64,000 nt of DNA from assembly GCA_043228905.1 (NCBI GenBank), contig JBHGNT010000002.1, positions 7,192,001-7,256,000 on the forward strand, written 5' to 3'. This document shows, piece after piece, positions 45,214 through 55,939 of this stretch. The stretch comes from Azolla caroliniana. Taxonomy: Eukaryota; Polypodiophyta. Position 1 is the stretch's first letter; every line of letters starts with the position of its first letter. The notes under the pieces were generated by a model, which worked only from the letters and a program-made list of their open reading frames with translations, was not told the DNA's origin and made no database searches. The translations under genes and the position numbers were made by a program.

Positions 45214-47740
45214 TCCACCCCCACCAAACCGCACGTCCACCGGTACGTGCCAAATCCGGTGAAGGGTGAGAGATTTCGACCGGTGAGAAACCGGTCAACC
45301 GTAATCCGCATCCCGGCTCGCTGCCAGTTTGATCCGTCAGCTTCGGTTCTTACTTCGCGCTTACCTCCCCGTAGGCTCGTTCGACCCGTCGATGGGCCCT
45401 CTGCCGCGATCTCCGTAGTACGCGTACTTCTGTTGGCCCTTGTTCGGCCTTATGAACACCCTGCTCCCCGCCGTATGCCCGATGTCCTCCGCTTGGGGAA
45501 CGCCCGTAGCGGCCCGCTTGGCCTTCGTTGATCATTCGCATCATTCTGATTGCCATCCCATGTTGTTTCGCGTTGCCCTCTTCCTCTCGTCGCCACCTTC
45601 CTTCTCCATGGTCTTACATCGCCGCGTCGGCTCGAACTGCCATGGTCTCCGAAACGGTGTGGAGGATCCCTTTCTGGCCTTCTACGCGCTACCTCCGAAC
45701 CGCGCAACCTATCTTCGCGCTCACCTTTCCACTCCGGCACCTCCGTGTGCCACATACCCTCGTCTGTTGTTTGGCACTGCCTGTGCCATACTCCGGTTCA
45801 TTGCACACCTTGTTGGCCCCTTTTCTGGCCAGATCGTGCATTGCCGCTCACCCGCATACTGGTGTCCTCCGCATTCGAGGAACACCCCGTAGTAGCCCGC
45901 TTGGCCCTTCCCGTCTTCGTGCTGCTGCAACAGGTCTTGAGTCTTCCGCTTGCCGTCGTCCCCTCGCTCCCACCAGCTTGTCACCCCAGGCTTGCCGTGT
46001 CAATCTTCGCTACTTCGACGGAGCTCCGAGATCTACGAAGCGCGTGTGGAGGATCCTCCTCCGGCCTCTCTTGCCATCCCCTGACTCCGACCCTGTGCAG
46101 TCCACTAGGCACTTGTCACCTCGTTCCCGACACCTCCCTTGTGCTGTCTTCCACTTCCTTTGTTCGGCTCTGCCTGCGCCGAACACCGTACCGTAGTCAC
46201 TCTTCGATCCGGCCCGCGATGGCCACTTGCGAGACTCTTGTTCCGTCCCAGGTGTGCCTTTCCGGCCTAACACATCTCCCCGTGTTTGCCCCTACCAGCT
46301 CCTTCCGAAACCGTAACCGGCCGGTGAGGGTTTCACACTTCGTCCGCTCCGTCTTACCGGCTCCCTATCCGCTACCTTGTGCCGTTGGGTCCCGTTCCTT
46401 GCTGCCACCTTCCTTTTCCCTAGGTCTCACGTTGCCACGTTGGCCGAACTGCCGGAGTCTCCGGATCGGTGTGAGGGTCCCATAGGACCGGACTCCGTTT
46501 CTATGCTTGACGAAATTCGGGTGACTTTCGTTTGAGTCCCTACCGGACTCTCCTCGTGTCTTCCGCGTAGTCGGGTCCCACTTCCCGCCGCCACCAACCC
46601 TCTCTCTCGGTCTCATGTTGCCACGTTGGCCGAACTGCCGGAGTCTCTGGTTAAGTGTGGGGATCCCGTAGGACCGGACTTCCTTACGCCCACTCACCTC
46701 GTCGGAAGGTTTGAGATGGTCCGTAGCCACCTTGCCGGACATCGCCTCTTGTCGTCCGATCACGTTCCCCTGCCACCACCGATCTCCCCTATAGGACTCA
46801 CGCCGGCACTCGGGCCGACCGCCGGATCGGTGTGAGTGTCTTCGTTGGACCTCTCCTTCTGGCTTCGGTTGCCCGCCTTGCCGCCGCCACTGTCCCTTAC
46901 TCTAGGTCTCACGCCTCCTCTTGTCCTTGGCTACCAGAGTCTCTAGAATCGGTGTGTGTAAGGTCACAGCTGCTCCGCTCTGCCTTCGCCATTCTCTTCT
47001 GTTGGTCACGTTCACCTGCCGCCACCGTCCTTTCCTATAGGACTCATGCCGGCTCTCGGGCCGACCGTCGGATCAGTGTGAGGATCTCCGTAGACCGCCC
47101 ATCCGTAGCCCTTTGCTTTCGTCCCCTCGCCACCACCGTTCGTCACTTTCGGCCGACCGTCGGTTTCTGTAGAACCGGTTTGAAGGATCCTCCTTGGGCC
47201 TCCGATTTGTCTTCCTGACCCTGTCCCGAGTCGTCCTTTTCCGCATGCCGAGAGGGCGGTTTACTCCGCACCCTCTCTCGTGGTATCGACGTACCGTCAC
47301 CTCGGCCTCTTCGTAGGACTGCTCTCTTCCTCCCTCCCAGAATGGTCATTCGGGAGTCCGCTCCGCCCGGTTCTCATCCGGGTCCGTTCGTCCTTCTCCG
47401 GATTGCTGGGTCCCGTTCTCCTGTCGCCACCAGCCTTCTCCCTAGGTCTCACGTTGCCACGTTGGCCGAACTGCTGGGGCCTCCGGACTGGTGTGGGGAT
47501 CCTGTAGGACCGGACTTTGTTCTCCTCTTCATCCCTTGTACTTCTCCCGAACTCGTCGTTTGTCTCCTTCTCGTGTACCCGCCTCCATCTCCCATCTCTC
47601 TAGGTCTCATGTCGGCACTCGTTACCGGCTGCCTGAGTCTCCGGATAAGGCGTGGTGCTTCCGTCTCGTAACGATTTGCGGACGCTCGTTCGGGATACTG
47701 CTCCTAAGTACGTTCGGTGAGAAGCATTTGGTCTATGATC
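45214..47740. repeat. Degenerate tandem repeats in LARD interior
   Basis: A unit marked on plus by CTAGGTCTCACGTTGCCACG and GGAGTCTCCGGATCGGTGTG recurs near 46421, 46609, 46791, 46902, 47036, 47442 and 47601, with a cousin near 48088 inside gag; spacing is 110-190 bp or multiples. A second pair of related blocks lies at about 45460-45680 and 45840-46060. Long plus-strand frames (up to 311 codons) reflect the composition. Confidence 0.6.
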
Positions 47741-49061
47741 AACCAAGCCCCACCTGGGCTTGGTTCTTCAATATCCGTAGTTTCGGTTCTGATGCTGACC
47801 TCTCCGGACTCGTTCCGAACCCTTGACCACTTCCCTTCCAACTCCCCACCTTCGCGCGGTTGGTCTTTCTCCCCATGTAAAAGAGGGCGGCTTGTCCCGC
47901 ACCCTCTTCCGTATCAGCACTTTCATGCCGAATCCGGCCCCGATCGAACGATCCACGACCGGATTCTGCTCCATCCGAATCGGAATGTTGATCTTTCTGT
48001 GCCGCCTCCATCCTTGGCCTTCTCGCAGGCTGTTTCCCATCCATCTTCGCTGGCATCGTGCCAGGACTCCTTGTCGGCGCCTTCTCTCCGGTCTCATGTG
48101 GGCACACGGGCATGATCGCCGGAGTCTCCGGAATCCGTGTGGAGGGCTCTTCTCCGCTCTCGACCCTGTCCTTGGTCGGCAATTCTCCGTGAGTCGAGAG
48201 GGCGTTTTGTTCCGCACCCTCTCCCATGGTACCATCGTACCGATCTTCCGCCATCTCGTGGGGCAAGACCGTCTCCTCGGTCTCAGCTTGGAGCCTCGAT
48301 CTTTCCTCTTCCTTGAGCATCGCTTCGAGAGCTGCGTATGCCTCCGTAATCTGGGCCTCAACGCCAACCCTTGCCAACTCCCTTTGCCGTTCGGCCTCTT
48401 CCCGCTATGATGGCACGCCGTCGCGCGCCTTCCTCTTAGCCTTCTCAGCTCGCTCATCGTCTAGTCGTTGGCACACCCTTCCGACCTTCGACCATTCCTC
48501 CGTAAGCCCATTCGCTCCGTCATCGTCTTCGAGCTCCATCCCGATGGCCTCCCGTTCCACTCGGTCGATCGACCTGACGAACAATAGGACCTTGTCCGTC
48601 CCCACCAAACCCTGTTCCCGCTCCGAGAGCCGAGCAAGCCGTCGCTCGAACTCTCAGAACGCCTTGGTCGCGCCCCGGTGGGTCTTTGCCGATGCTACCC
48701 ATTGGTCGAAGTCATGTCGTCCCCGACTCTTCTGTCGTCCTCCGTATGCCTTCAGGAGCGCCTCTTCGAAGGCCTCCCACGAACTATGAGCCTCACGGAG
48801 CTTCTTTACTTCCGCATGCATCCGGACAGCTACGACCCGACAGAAGAACTCCAGCCTCAACGCCTCGTCTATGCCACGCTCCTCCATCTCCGCGTTGTAG
48901 GATCCCAAGTAAGATCGGACTTTGTCCCCGTTGAAATGACCGACTCTTTCGACCACTCGCTCAACTGCTTGTTGCGCTGCTTCTCGCCTCATCACCACTC
49001 GTGCCGACTCCAACACCACGTCGGTCACCATCACCGCGAGGTCGTCGTCTTCCGACTCCAT
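47739..49061 (-). pseudogene. LARD gag-like gene, two nonsense codons
   Basis: One frame of 441 codons from MESEDDDLAVMVTDV to NQAQVGLG. The N-terminal 140 residues form a helical capsid-like domain (HFNGDKVRSYLGSYNAEM, EFFCRVVAVRMHAEVKKL, WEAFEEALLKAYG) shared with the remnant at 10737-10975. In-frame TGA near 48654 and TAG near 48405 look like CGA-to-TGA and CAG-to-TAG changes. The C-terminal part is Glu/Arg/Pro-rich. No zinc knuckle seen. Confidence 0.65.
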
Positions 49062-49097
49062 CCTCCCTTGCGTCTTTCACGTCGGGTTGACCAAAGA

Positions 49098-49902
49098 TGT
49101 CGCGTTGTTACGCGCGTGCGTGGAGAAAGGCGGGACCACGGGGGTCTTGGACTAGGGAGTGACGGAGCGTAGGAAGTCGTACTTCACCGTTTCTGGGGCA
49201 TCCCAGAAGCACACCGGAAGCAACCGAAGGGAGAGAGAGAAAGAGAGGGAGCGTGCACTTAACACCAACTCACGCACACACACACACACGTGGACACACA
49301 CACACACACACACACAGGCCGACCCGACTCACGCCCTTATGTACAGGAAACGCAGGAAAAGGGGAAGCACCCGACACCAACAGAGACGCAAATATACACA
49401 GACAGACGCAAATGTATATATATAAAAGGAAGAATACATTCTCGGCTTCGAGCCGGACCAAGGTAGGTTACAGTAGTCGTCAGCTGCCAAGCCGCTGGTC
49501 GGGGAGCTCACGGGCTTGTCGCGCCGAGCGGGGTCTTGTGTAGGAGATGAGCTGAAGCAAACCCTAAGCGAACACGAGAGGGGGGGGGGGGGTGGGGAAG
49601 AAGAAGAAGAAGAAGAAATGTAACTAACCCTAAATCTAACGGTATACCCTCTAACGCAAAATGGGCAACCCTTTCACAAAGGGCGCTCCCTTCCTTTTAT
49701 AGAACAAGGAGAGGGATGCGTTACAATGTGGGATAAATCCCGACTTACATGGGATTGTCTGTCCCAGCTTGAATACTCTTCGGCGCCATAAAGGCGCCCT
49801 CGTTATTCACACTAAATGTACAAGGGTGAGCACACATGCTGCACCCCACTGATGTAGCCAATGTTTCCCGGTTTCCGCCTCTGGACAAAATTCTTCACGA
49901 CA
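49098..49902 (-). repeat. LARD 5' LTR
   Basis: 805 bp; TATA box CTATAAAAGG at 49702-49693 on minus. The first bases after the LTR, TCTTTGGTCAACCCGACG, hold a TGG-starting candidate primer site whose tRNA I cannot name. Confidence 0.88.
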
Positions 49903-50056
49903 ACGCGCATGGGAAAAGCCTCGCCTTAGCAACCTTAGTCCTACCTGCCGTGATTACAAAGGTGATTCTTCAATCTCCAAATACCTCGACGAGACGCGGG
50001 GTCTACGCTCACCACAGCCACCCTGTGGTCTTTCCCGACCCGCCGTAGCCCCCAGC

Positions 50057-51330
50057 ATGGCCTTTGCCTACCCCCACTTTAATGGCGAAACCGACGCTGC
50101 AACTCATATTCGCATGTTCCTTAATGTCTGGAATGGGAACAACATGGCGCAGAGCCTTTCGGAGGTGGTAGCGCACCGGTCGAAAATGACGGAGTTCGGG
50201 TTAACATTGGATGAGCGAGCGGCATTTTCACATTCCCAGATGGATTTACCAGCAATAACAACCTTCGAGCAACTACAGTCCGCTTTCTTGCGGTTCTTCC
50301 ACCGGAGGGTTCCACAACGCGAAATCCTCGGACAATTCTATACAATTAAGCAACTGCCGACCGAGACGATAGCAGACTTCAGCTTACATTTCCAAAATTT
50401 ACGACGGATACTAGAATGGAGCCCCGCGGAGGACGAGGCTCGAGAAACATTTCTAGCAACGTTACATCGACCCATCCGGGCAACGCTCAACAACAATAGC
50501 GTGAAAGGGGAAACAATGGATATGGTCATTGAACGAGTGTTACAGCTCGAGTTGGACGAGGAGGAAAGGTTTTCTATGTCCTCCTTACGACAAGCGTTAC
50601 CCCAGGATGAGGAACGCCAGTTTCGTCAAGCAATCCAGTGCACGATTTGCTTGAACTCGGGGCATTCCGTAGTGGAGTGCAATATGCGCATCCATTGCCC
50701 AATCAGCCACTCGAAGTCTCACACAGTCAACCAATGCGAATACAATATATTGAACAGAGCCACTCCTGCAGTCCGCAGCATGGACACCCAACGTCCACCA
50801 CACTGGACTGAACAAAGGAGGCAAGAAGACCGACCACGGTATAGGGATCGCAACCCACGAGATGACCGGCACCACCGGAATCGCCAAAATCAGAACGATT
50901 CTGAGGAGGACGAACCAGAGGACGAGGATTATCGTGGACATCCGAGTTATGCTAAAGGGGGTTGGCGCTACAAGAATCACCGGCCGACAAACAAACGGGC
51001 GGCTTCAATGGTTATCGTGGTAAGCCACAACAATATTGAGATCACCGGCGTTACGACGAAAGCTCGAGCGATGAGCAACACCAAAAACAACGACGAGACC
51101 AACAACAACCACCGCGTACGTTCCGACAAACGAGGCCGGACCGCGAGGAGCAAGTAGCACCAGGGGAGCGGCACACACCACCAAAAGCCAAGAAAGGGGA
51201 ATCAAGCATCCATTGTTTTATTTGTCAGCAACCCGGACATTTTGCCACGCAATGCCCAACACGCAAGGGAAAGGGGCCCGCTGTCAATACGATTACGGGG
51301 GAAGTGCAGCAAGTCACGACACGCCAACAA
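50057..51330 (+). pseudogene. G2 gag with zinc knuckles
   Basis: Open frame of 366 residues from MAFAYPHFNGETDAATHIRM. Capsid-like region with FEQLQSAFLRFFHRRVPQRE and FYTIKQLPTETIADFSLHFQ, then a Cys/His cluster CTICLNSGHSVVEC..RIHCPI..KSHTVNQCEY. The frame stops at TAG 51155-51157; in another frame a knuckle CFICQQPGHFATQC follows (about 51220-51265), so a frameshift has split the C-terminus. Confidence 0.82.
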
Positions 51331-51598
51331 TAAAAAATGGTTGATTGGGTTGCGCAAGACGAGATACACCGATAAGCCCAAGCATGGGTGGAAAAAGCAA
51401 ACGCGACAAATACAGAACGCATGCAGAAGGAGTCCGCGAACACAATGGAGCGAGCAGAGGACGAAAGACGGGTCCCGGACCCCATTTGGCAGGCGTTAGC
51501 AGGCTGTGAGATAACATTAACCATGGAGAAATTGTTGCAGCTGGTCCCACGCTTCCACCAAACCATGGAAAAACGGGTGACAAGCATACTCGGGGTGA

Positions 51599-54500
51599 GT
51601 GTCGCTACAAACCTTTACAGACGTTAGCGATGGACCGCTGGTAGTGGATCAGCACAACCCGACTATTACAGTAATATTACACGGACAGGAAATTCCTGGA
51701 TGTGTAATCAACGGTAGCTCGGGCGTCAATGTAATTAACGTGAAAACTTGCGAGCAGTTAGGCATTTCAGAATGGGGGGCTTGCCCATTCTGGCTCCGAA
51801 TGGCAGATACTCGCTCAGTACGACCATTGGGGTTAATTCGCAAAATAGGCATTATCGTGGGCGGACACTGCTTCGACATCTCGACGGTCGTCCTCGCTTT
51901 GGACGCCCCAGGGGCGTACCCAGTGCTTCTGGGCAGACCATGGCTTCGGGCACAAATATCAAGCAGAGCTGGCAACACAAGTGTATCAGTTTCCGACACG
52001 GACGCACCAAGGTTCGCGTACCTACGGAAGGAAGCACACCACAACCCAAGGGTATAACACCATTATACGCAGAAGATATAAATATGTTGGCTGGGGTGGA
52101 GGATGCAGAATTAGCGGCATACCTAGATGAGCACCAACGGATCATTCCGCTATTCGAAATCGACGTCATTGCAACCGCGGCAGGATATGCCACGGCCACT
52201 ATGCTCCACAACGAGGCTTACGAACCAAACCTAGAGTCCATATTGGAAATCAGTAGAGCACGGGTGGCATTCGAAAGGGAAATGGAGATTTCACAACGAG
52301 TCACCGCTTCCGCCCTAGAAGAAGTAAATGTGGGTACGGAATCGGAGCCCCGTTTCCTCTCCATTGCAAAGGAATTAAGGCCGGACCAGCGAAACACGAT
52401 GATCGCACTACTCACGGAATATAAGGATGTGTTCGCTTGGGCTCACGAGGACATGAAGGGGTTAGATCCCAAGTTCTATCAGCATAAGATCAATTTAGCA
52501 ACCGACGCGAAACCCGTCCAGCAGTGCCGCTACCGCATGAACCCGAACTACGCGACCCGCGTGAAAGAAGAAATTGACAAGCTCCTGAAGGCGGTGTTCA
52601 TATGACCAATTAAACAAGCGACATGGTTAAGCCCGATAGTGGTCGTTCTAAAGAAAAATGGCAAAATACGAGTATGCGTAGATTACCGAAAATTAAACGC
52701 CGTAACCATTACGGACGCATTTCCCTTACCCTTCACCAATAGCATACTACACACCGTTGCAGGTCATGAGATGTACAGTTTTTTAGATGGCTTCAGTGGC
52801 TATAACCAAGTATGCATGCATCCCGAGGACCAAGAAAAGACAACATTTGTCACGGACTGGGGAGTATATGTGGCAGTTGTCATGATGTTCGGGCTAAAGA
52901 GGGCGCCGTCAACATTTCAACGGACAATTACGGAGATCTTTGGGGAATACATTCCGGCGTTCATGCAAGTTTTTCTAGACGACTTTGCGGTATATGGGAG
53001 AACAATAGACCATTTTACGCACTTACAGCTATGCCTGGAACGTTGCCGCACCGCACGCTTAAGCCTGAATCCCGCGAAATGTGCTTTCGGCGTGACCAAC
53101 GGGACTCTCCTGGGCCATATAGTCAGCAGGGAGGGAATAGCGGTTGATCCGAACAAGATCTCTGCGATTACGCAAGCCAAAACTCCGACAAACGCCAAAT
53201 CGCTCAGCCGGTTTTCAGGACAAATACGGTGGCATAGTCGGATGATACGGTATTTGGCGGACTTCGCCACGCTGTTACATGCTACCATATATCGGACTCC
53301 TTTCCAATGGACTGCAACGGAGGATAAGGCCTATGAGGCACTTAAGATAATGCTCACGCAGGCTCCCGTCGTACAACCACCAGTTTGGGCAAAGCCATTC
53401 CACATGTTCGTCGACGCCTCCGACATAGCAATAGGAAGTGCACTAATGCAACTCACCGAACCAAACTGGTACCGGCCAGTATACTACGCTAGTCGCAAAT
53501 TATCAACAGCAGAGCGTAACTATTCCACAACGGAGTGGGAGGCGCTAGGGATGATCTATAGCATCAATAAATTCTAGCATTATTTATTAGGAAGGAAATT
53601 CACGTTCCACGTGGATCATTCAGCGCTGCTGTATTTGGTGGAGAAACAAGCCCTGATAGGGAAATTGGCGCGGTGGATGCTGCAGCTCCAGGAATTCGAT
53701 TTCGCAATCCAGCACCGACCAGGGACGCAACATGCAGTGGCGGATTTTTTGAGCAAACTCGAGAATGGAGAAACAGTACAGAAAGATGACGACGATTTTC
53801 CGGATGCCGATATCCTGCGGGTAGCAGCACTAGCAGAAAGAACGGAATCGACCTTTCCGGACTGGTGGCTTATGGAAATGACGTACTTTTTAACTACGGG
53901 ACTGCCTCCACCACAATTACACACAGACGAGAAGAAACGACTCGCCGTCCGAAGCCGTCACTTCTGCCTTGTCGAAGGCGTTTTATATCACAAAGGAAGT
54001 GACGGCATTTGGCGACGTGGGGTACGTTAGGATGAGAAGGAAGCAGTTTTACGGGAGGCACACTGCGGCACGACAGGCAGCCATTACGCGGGCGACGTTA
54101 CAGCCCGAAAAGTATGGCAGGCGGGCTTATGGTGGCCAACAATGCAGAAGGACGCATCCGAGTATTGTAGAAAGTGTGATTTGTGTTAACGGATGGGCCA
54201 GCCCGCGGAGGGCGCAAGGATGCCACACCAGCCCGTATTACCGCTAGACCCCTTCCAAAAGTGGGGATTGGATTTTGTGGGCCCCTTCACATCGACGGCA
54301 GCCCGTACGGGCAATAAATACATATTGGTAGCCACGGATTATTGCAGCAAGTGGGTAGAAGCAAAGGCACTACGGGAAAATACGGCGGCCCTCATAGCTA
54401 GATTCCTTTACGAGCACATCTGGTGCCGGTTCGGCTATCCGATTGAGCTCATCAGTGACCAGGGGAGTCATTTTCTCAATACTGTGGTTCAGGAACTAAC

Positions 54501-55171
54501 ACATCATTACGCCGTAGTCCATAAGAAGAGTACGCCATAATATCCGCAGGCGAATGGATTAGCATAATCCACCAACAAAATGTTGCAGACCATTTTGAAG
54601 AAAATCGTCAATGAAAATAGAACGGACTGGGATACTAAATTACAGAGTGCGTTATGGGCGTACAGAACCAGCTTCAAAACAAGCATACAGTCAACACCGT
54701 TTCGACTAGCGTTTGGGCTGGAGGCTGTGATGTCGGTCGAATTTCAGGTACCCAGCTTGCGAATTTAGGTACGGAACCGACTATTAGAGGCCAAGTCGGA
54801 GGAGGTACGGCTCCAACAACTCCTTGAACTCGGGGAAAAACGTACACAGCATGGCTGTGTTGGAGCAGGAACGACGGCGTAAAGCGTTTGTGGATCGACA
54901 TCGAAACGCAAAGGAAAAGGAGTTCACCGTGGGTCGAGCGGTGCTGGTTTTCCAAACTCGCATGGGCCATATGCCAGGGAAGTTACGATTCCGTTGGACC
55001 GGTCCATACTGGATAATTGGAGCGGAACAAGGCACGTTCCAACTAGGTACGCTAGCCGGGGAAGTAGTACGGCAAAAGGTGAATGGGTTTCAGCTCAAAC
55101 CTTACCTGGGCCCTACGCCACCTAACCCATTCACCGTCGAACAGGACAAAGCCGAAGAACCCACAACGTAA
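51599..55171 (+). pseudogene. G2 pol: protease, RT, RNase H, integrase, with many stops
   Basis: Protease CVINGSSGVNVI, where Asn replaces the expected catalytic Asp, and VLLGRPWLR. After a frameshift near 52040 one frame (to 54768) holds RT (VCVDYRKLNAVTITDAFPLP, FGLKRAPSTFQ, catalytic FLDD), RNase H (FVDASDIAIGSAL), integrase zinc region (HCGTTGSHYA, CRKCDLC) and core (WGLDFVGPF, LISDQGSHFL, then a TAA at the usual Glu). Stops near 52603, 53575, 54028, 54187, 54538, 54571 and 54766 are mostly single-base changes. The C-terminal SH3-like part continues in another frame to 55171. Confidence 0.88.
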
Positions 55172-55260
55172 ATGGACGGCCCCACTTGTACCATAATGTA
55201 AAAATAGGTTGTAGATAACTGTTATGAAAAAATAAAAATAAAAATAGAGTTCGCTCTATG

Positions 55261-55499
55261 TTTCATCATGAACATTCCGCCACGGTCGGAGTTGTATGCG
55301 TACATTCCGCCATGATCCTTGTAGTCGGAGTTGTGCCCGTACATTCCGCTATACTCTTCGTAGTCGGAATTGTGCGCGTAATTTGTGAGTTGTCAGCTTG
55401 TAGAAGCTGATTCACGCATCTTCTTTTGGCACTCTTCTTCGTGGTGGCCGAGCTTTCCACAATATCCGCATTCGGTTGCGTTTTGACAGTTCGGGCCGG
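55261..55499 (-). pseudogene. C1 gag C-terminal part: zinc knuckle and short repeats
   Basis: Continues C1 gag on the far side of G1. Zinc knuckle CGYCGKLGHHEEEC, a TGA in STS*QLTNYA, then three copies of a short HNSDY..GGMY-type repeat. Runs into G2 at about 55260. Confidence 0.75.
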
Positions 55500-55603
55500 T
55501 GTCATGAATAGTACTGAGACAGAGAAGGAATTAGTACTAAACGAAGGATTAGTACTATGAGAGGTGTGGAACTTCTTCGAGAGAAGGAAGAAGTGAGCGA
55601 GAC

Positions 55604-55644
<41 letters not shown>

Positions 55645-55939
55645 TGATAAGAAAGATATTTATTATATGAAGAGAATATACAACGGTGGCTAAAAGGCTT
55701 AAGACTGGCGTTGAACCAATTTGGTTCAACATAATGCCTAGTGCCCTCTTTTATAGTGTTTTCAGGAGTAATCCTGAAGCTTCTAGAATGTTCCAGAGAA
55801 ATCTGGAATATACACTAATTTCCTATAATAAAATGTAAATGAAAATAATATCCTACGTATTACAATAGATGGTCTAATGGTCAAGAGCTCGACCCATATA
55901 ACCTAAGGTCATGGGTTCGAGTCTTGCCATATCATGACA
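55500..55939 (-). repeat. G1 3' LTR
   Basis: 440 bp. At the outer end, on plus, a tRNA-like cassette: A box TGGTCTAATGG (55870-55880) and B box GGTTCGAGTC (55914-55923). The pol stop codon TGA (55934-55932) lies 6-8 nt inside this LTR. Confidence 0.95.

Larger units (their letters stand above)
44379..49902 (-). mobile_element. Gag-only LTR retrotransposon (LARD / TR-GAG type) inside G2
   Basis: LTRs 44379-45213 and 49098-49902 with tips TGTCG/CGACA; target duplication ACGC at 44375-44378 and 49903-49906. Minus orientation follows from gag (49061-47739) just inside the right LTR and a purine tract GGTGGGGGTGGA beside the left LTR. About 2.5 kb after gag consists of degenerate GC-rich repeats; no protease, RT or integrase is present, so it needs another element for mobility. 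Confidence 0.88.
43803..55260 (+). mobile_element. Ty3/gypsy element G2 inside C1 (3' LTR not found)
   Basis: 5' LTR about 43803-44240, primer site next to it, gag 50057-51330, pol to 55171. The LARD sits between the primer site and gag. The RT uses FLDD and the integrase lacks a chromodomain, closer to Tat/Athila-like gypsy elements than to G0/G1. Only about 90 bp separate the pol end from resumed C1 gag sequence, with no LTR copy there. Confidence 0.8.

Noticed and set aside
45528-46485. Overlapping plus-strand ORFs of 222 and 311 codons in the LARD interior
   Set aside because: They run antisense to the element within GC-rich degenerate repeats, overlap each other in two frames and carry no domain.
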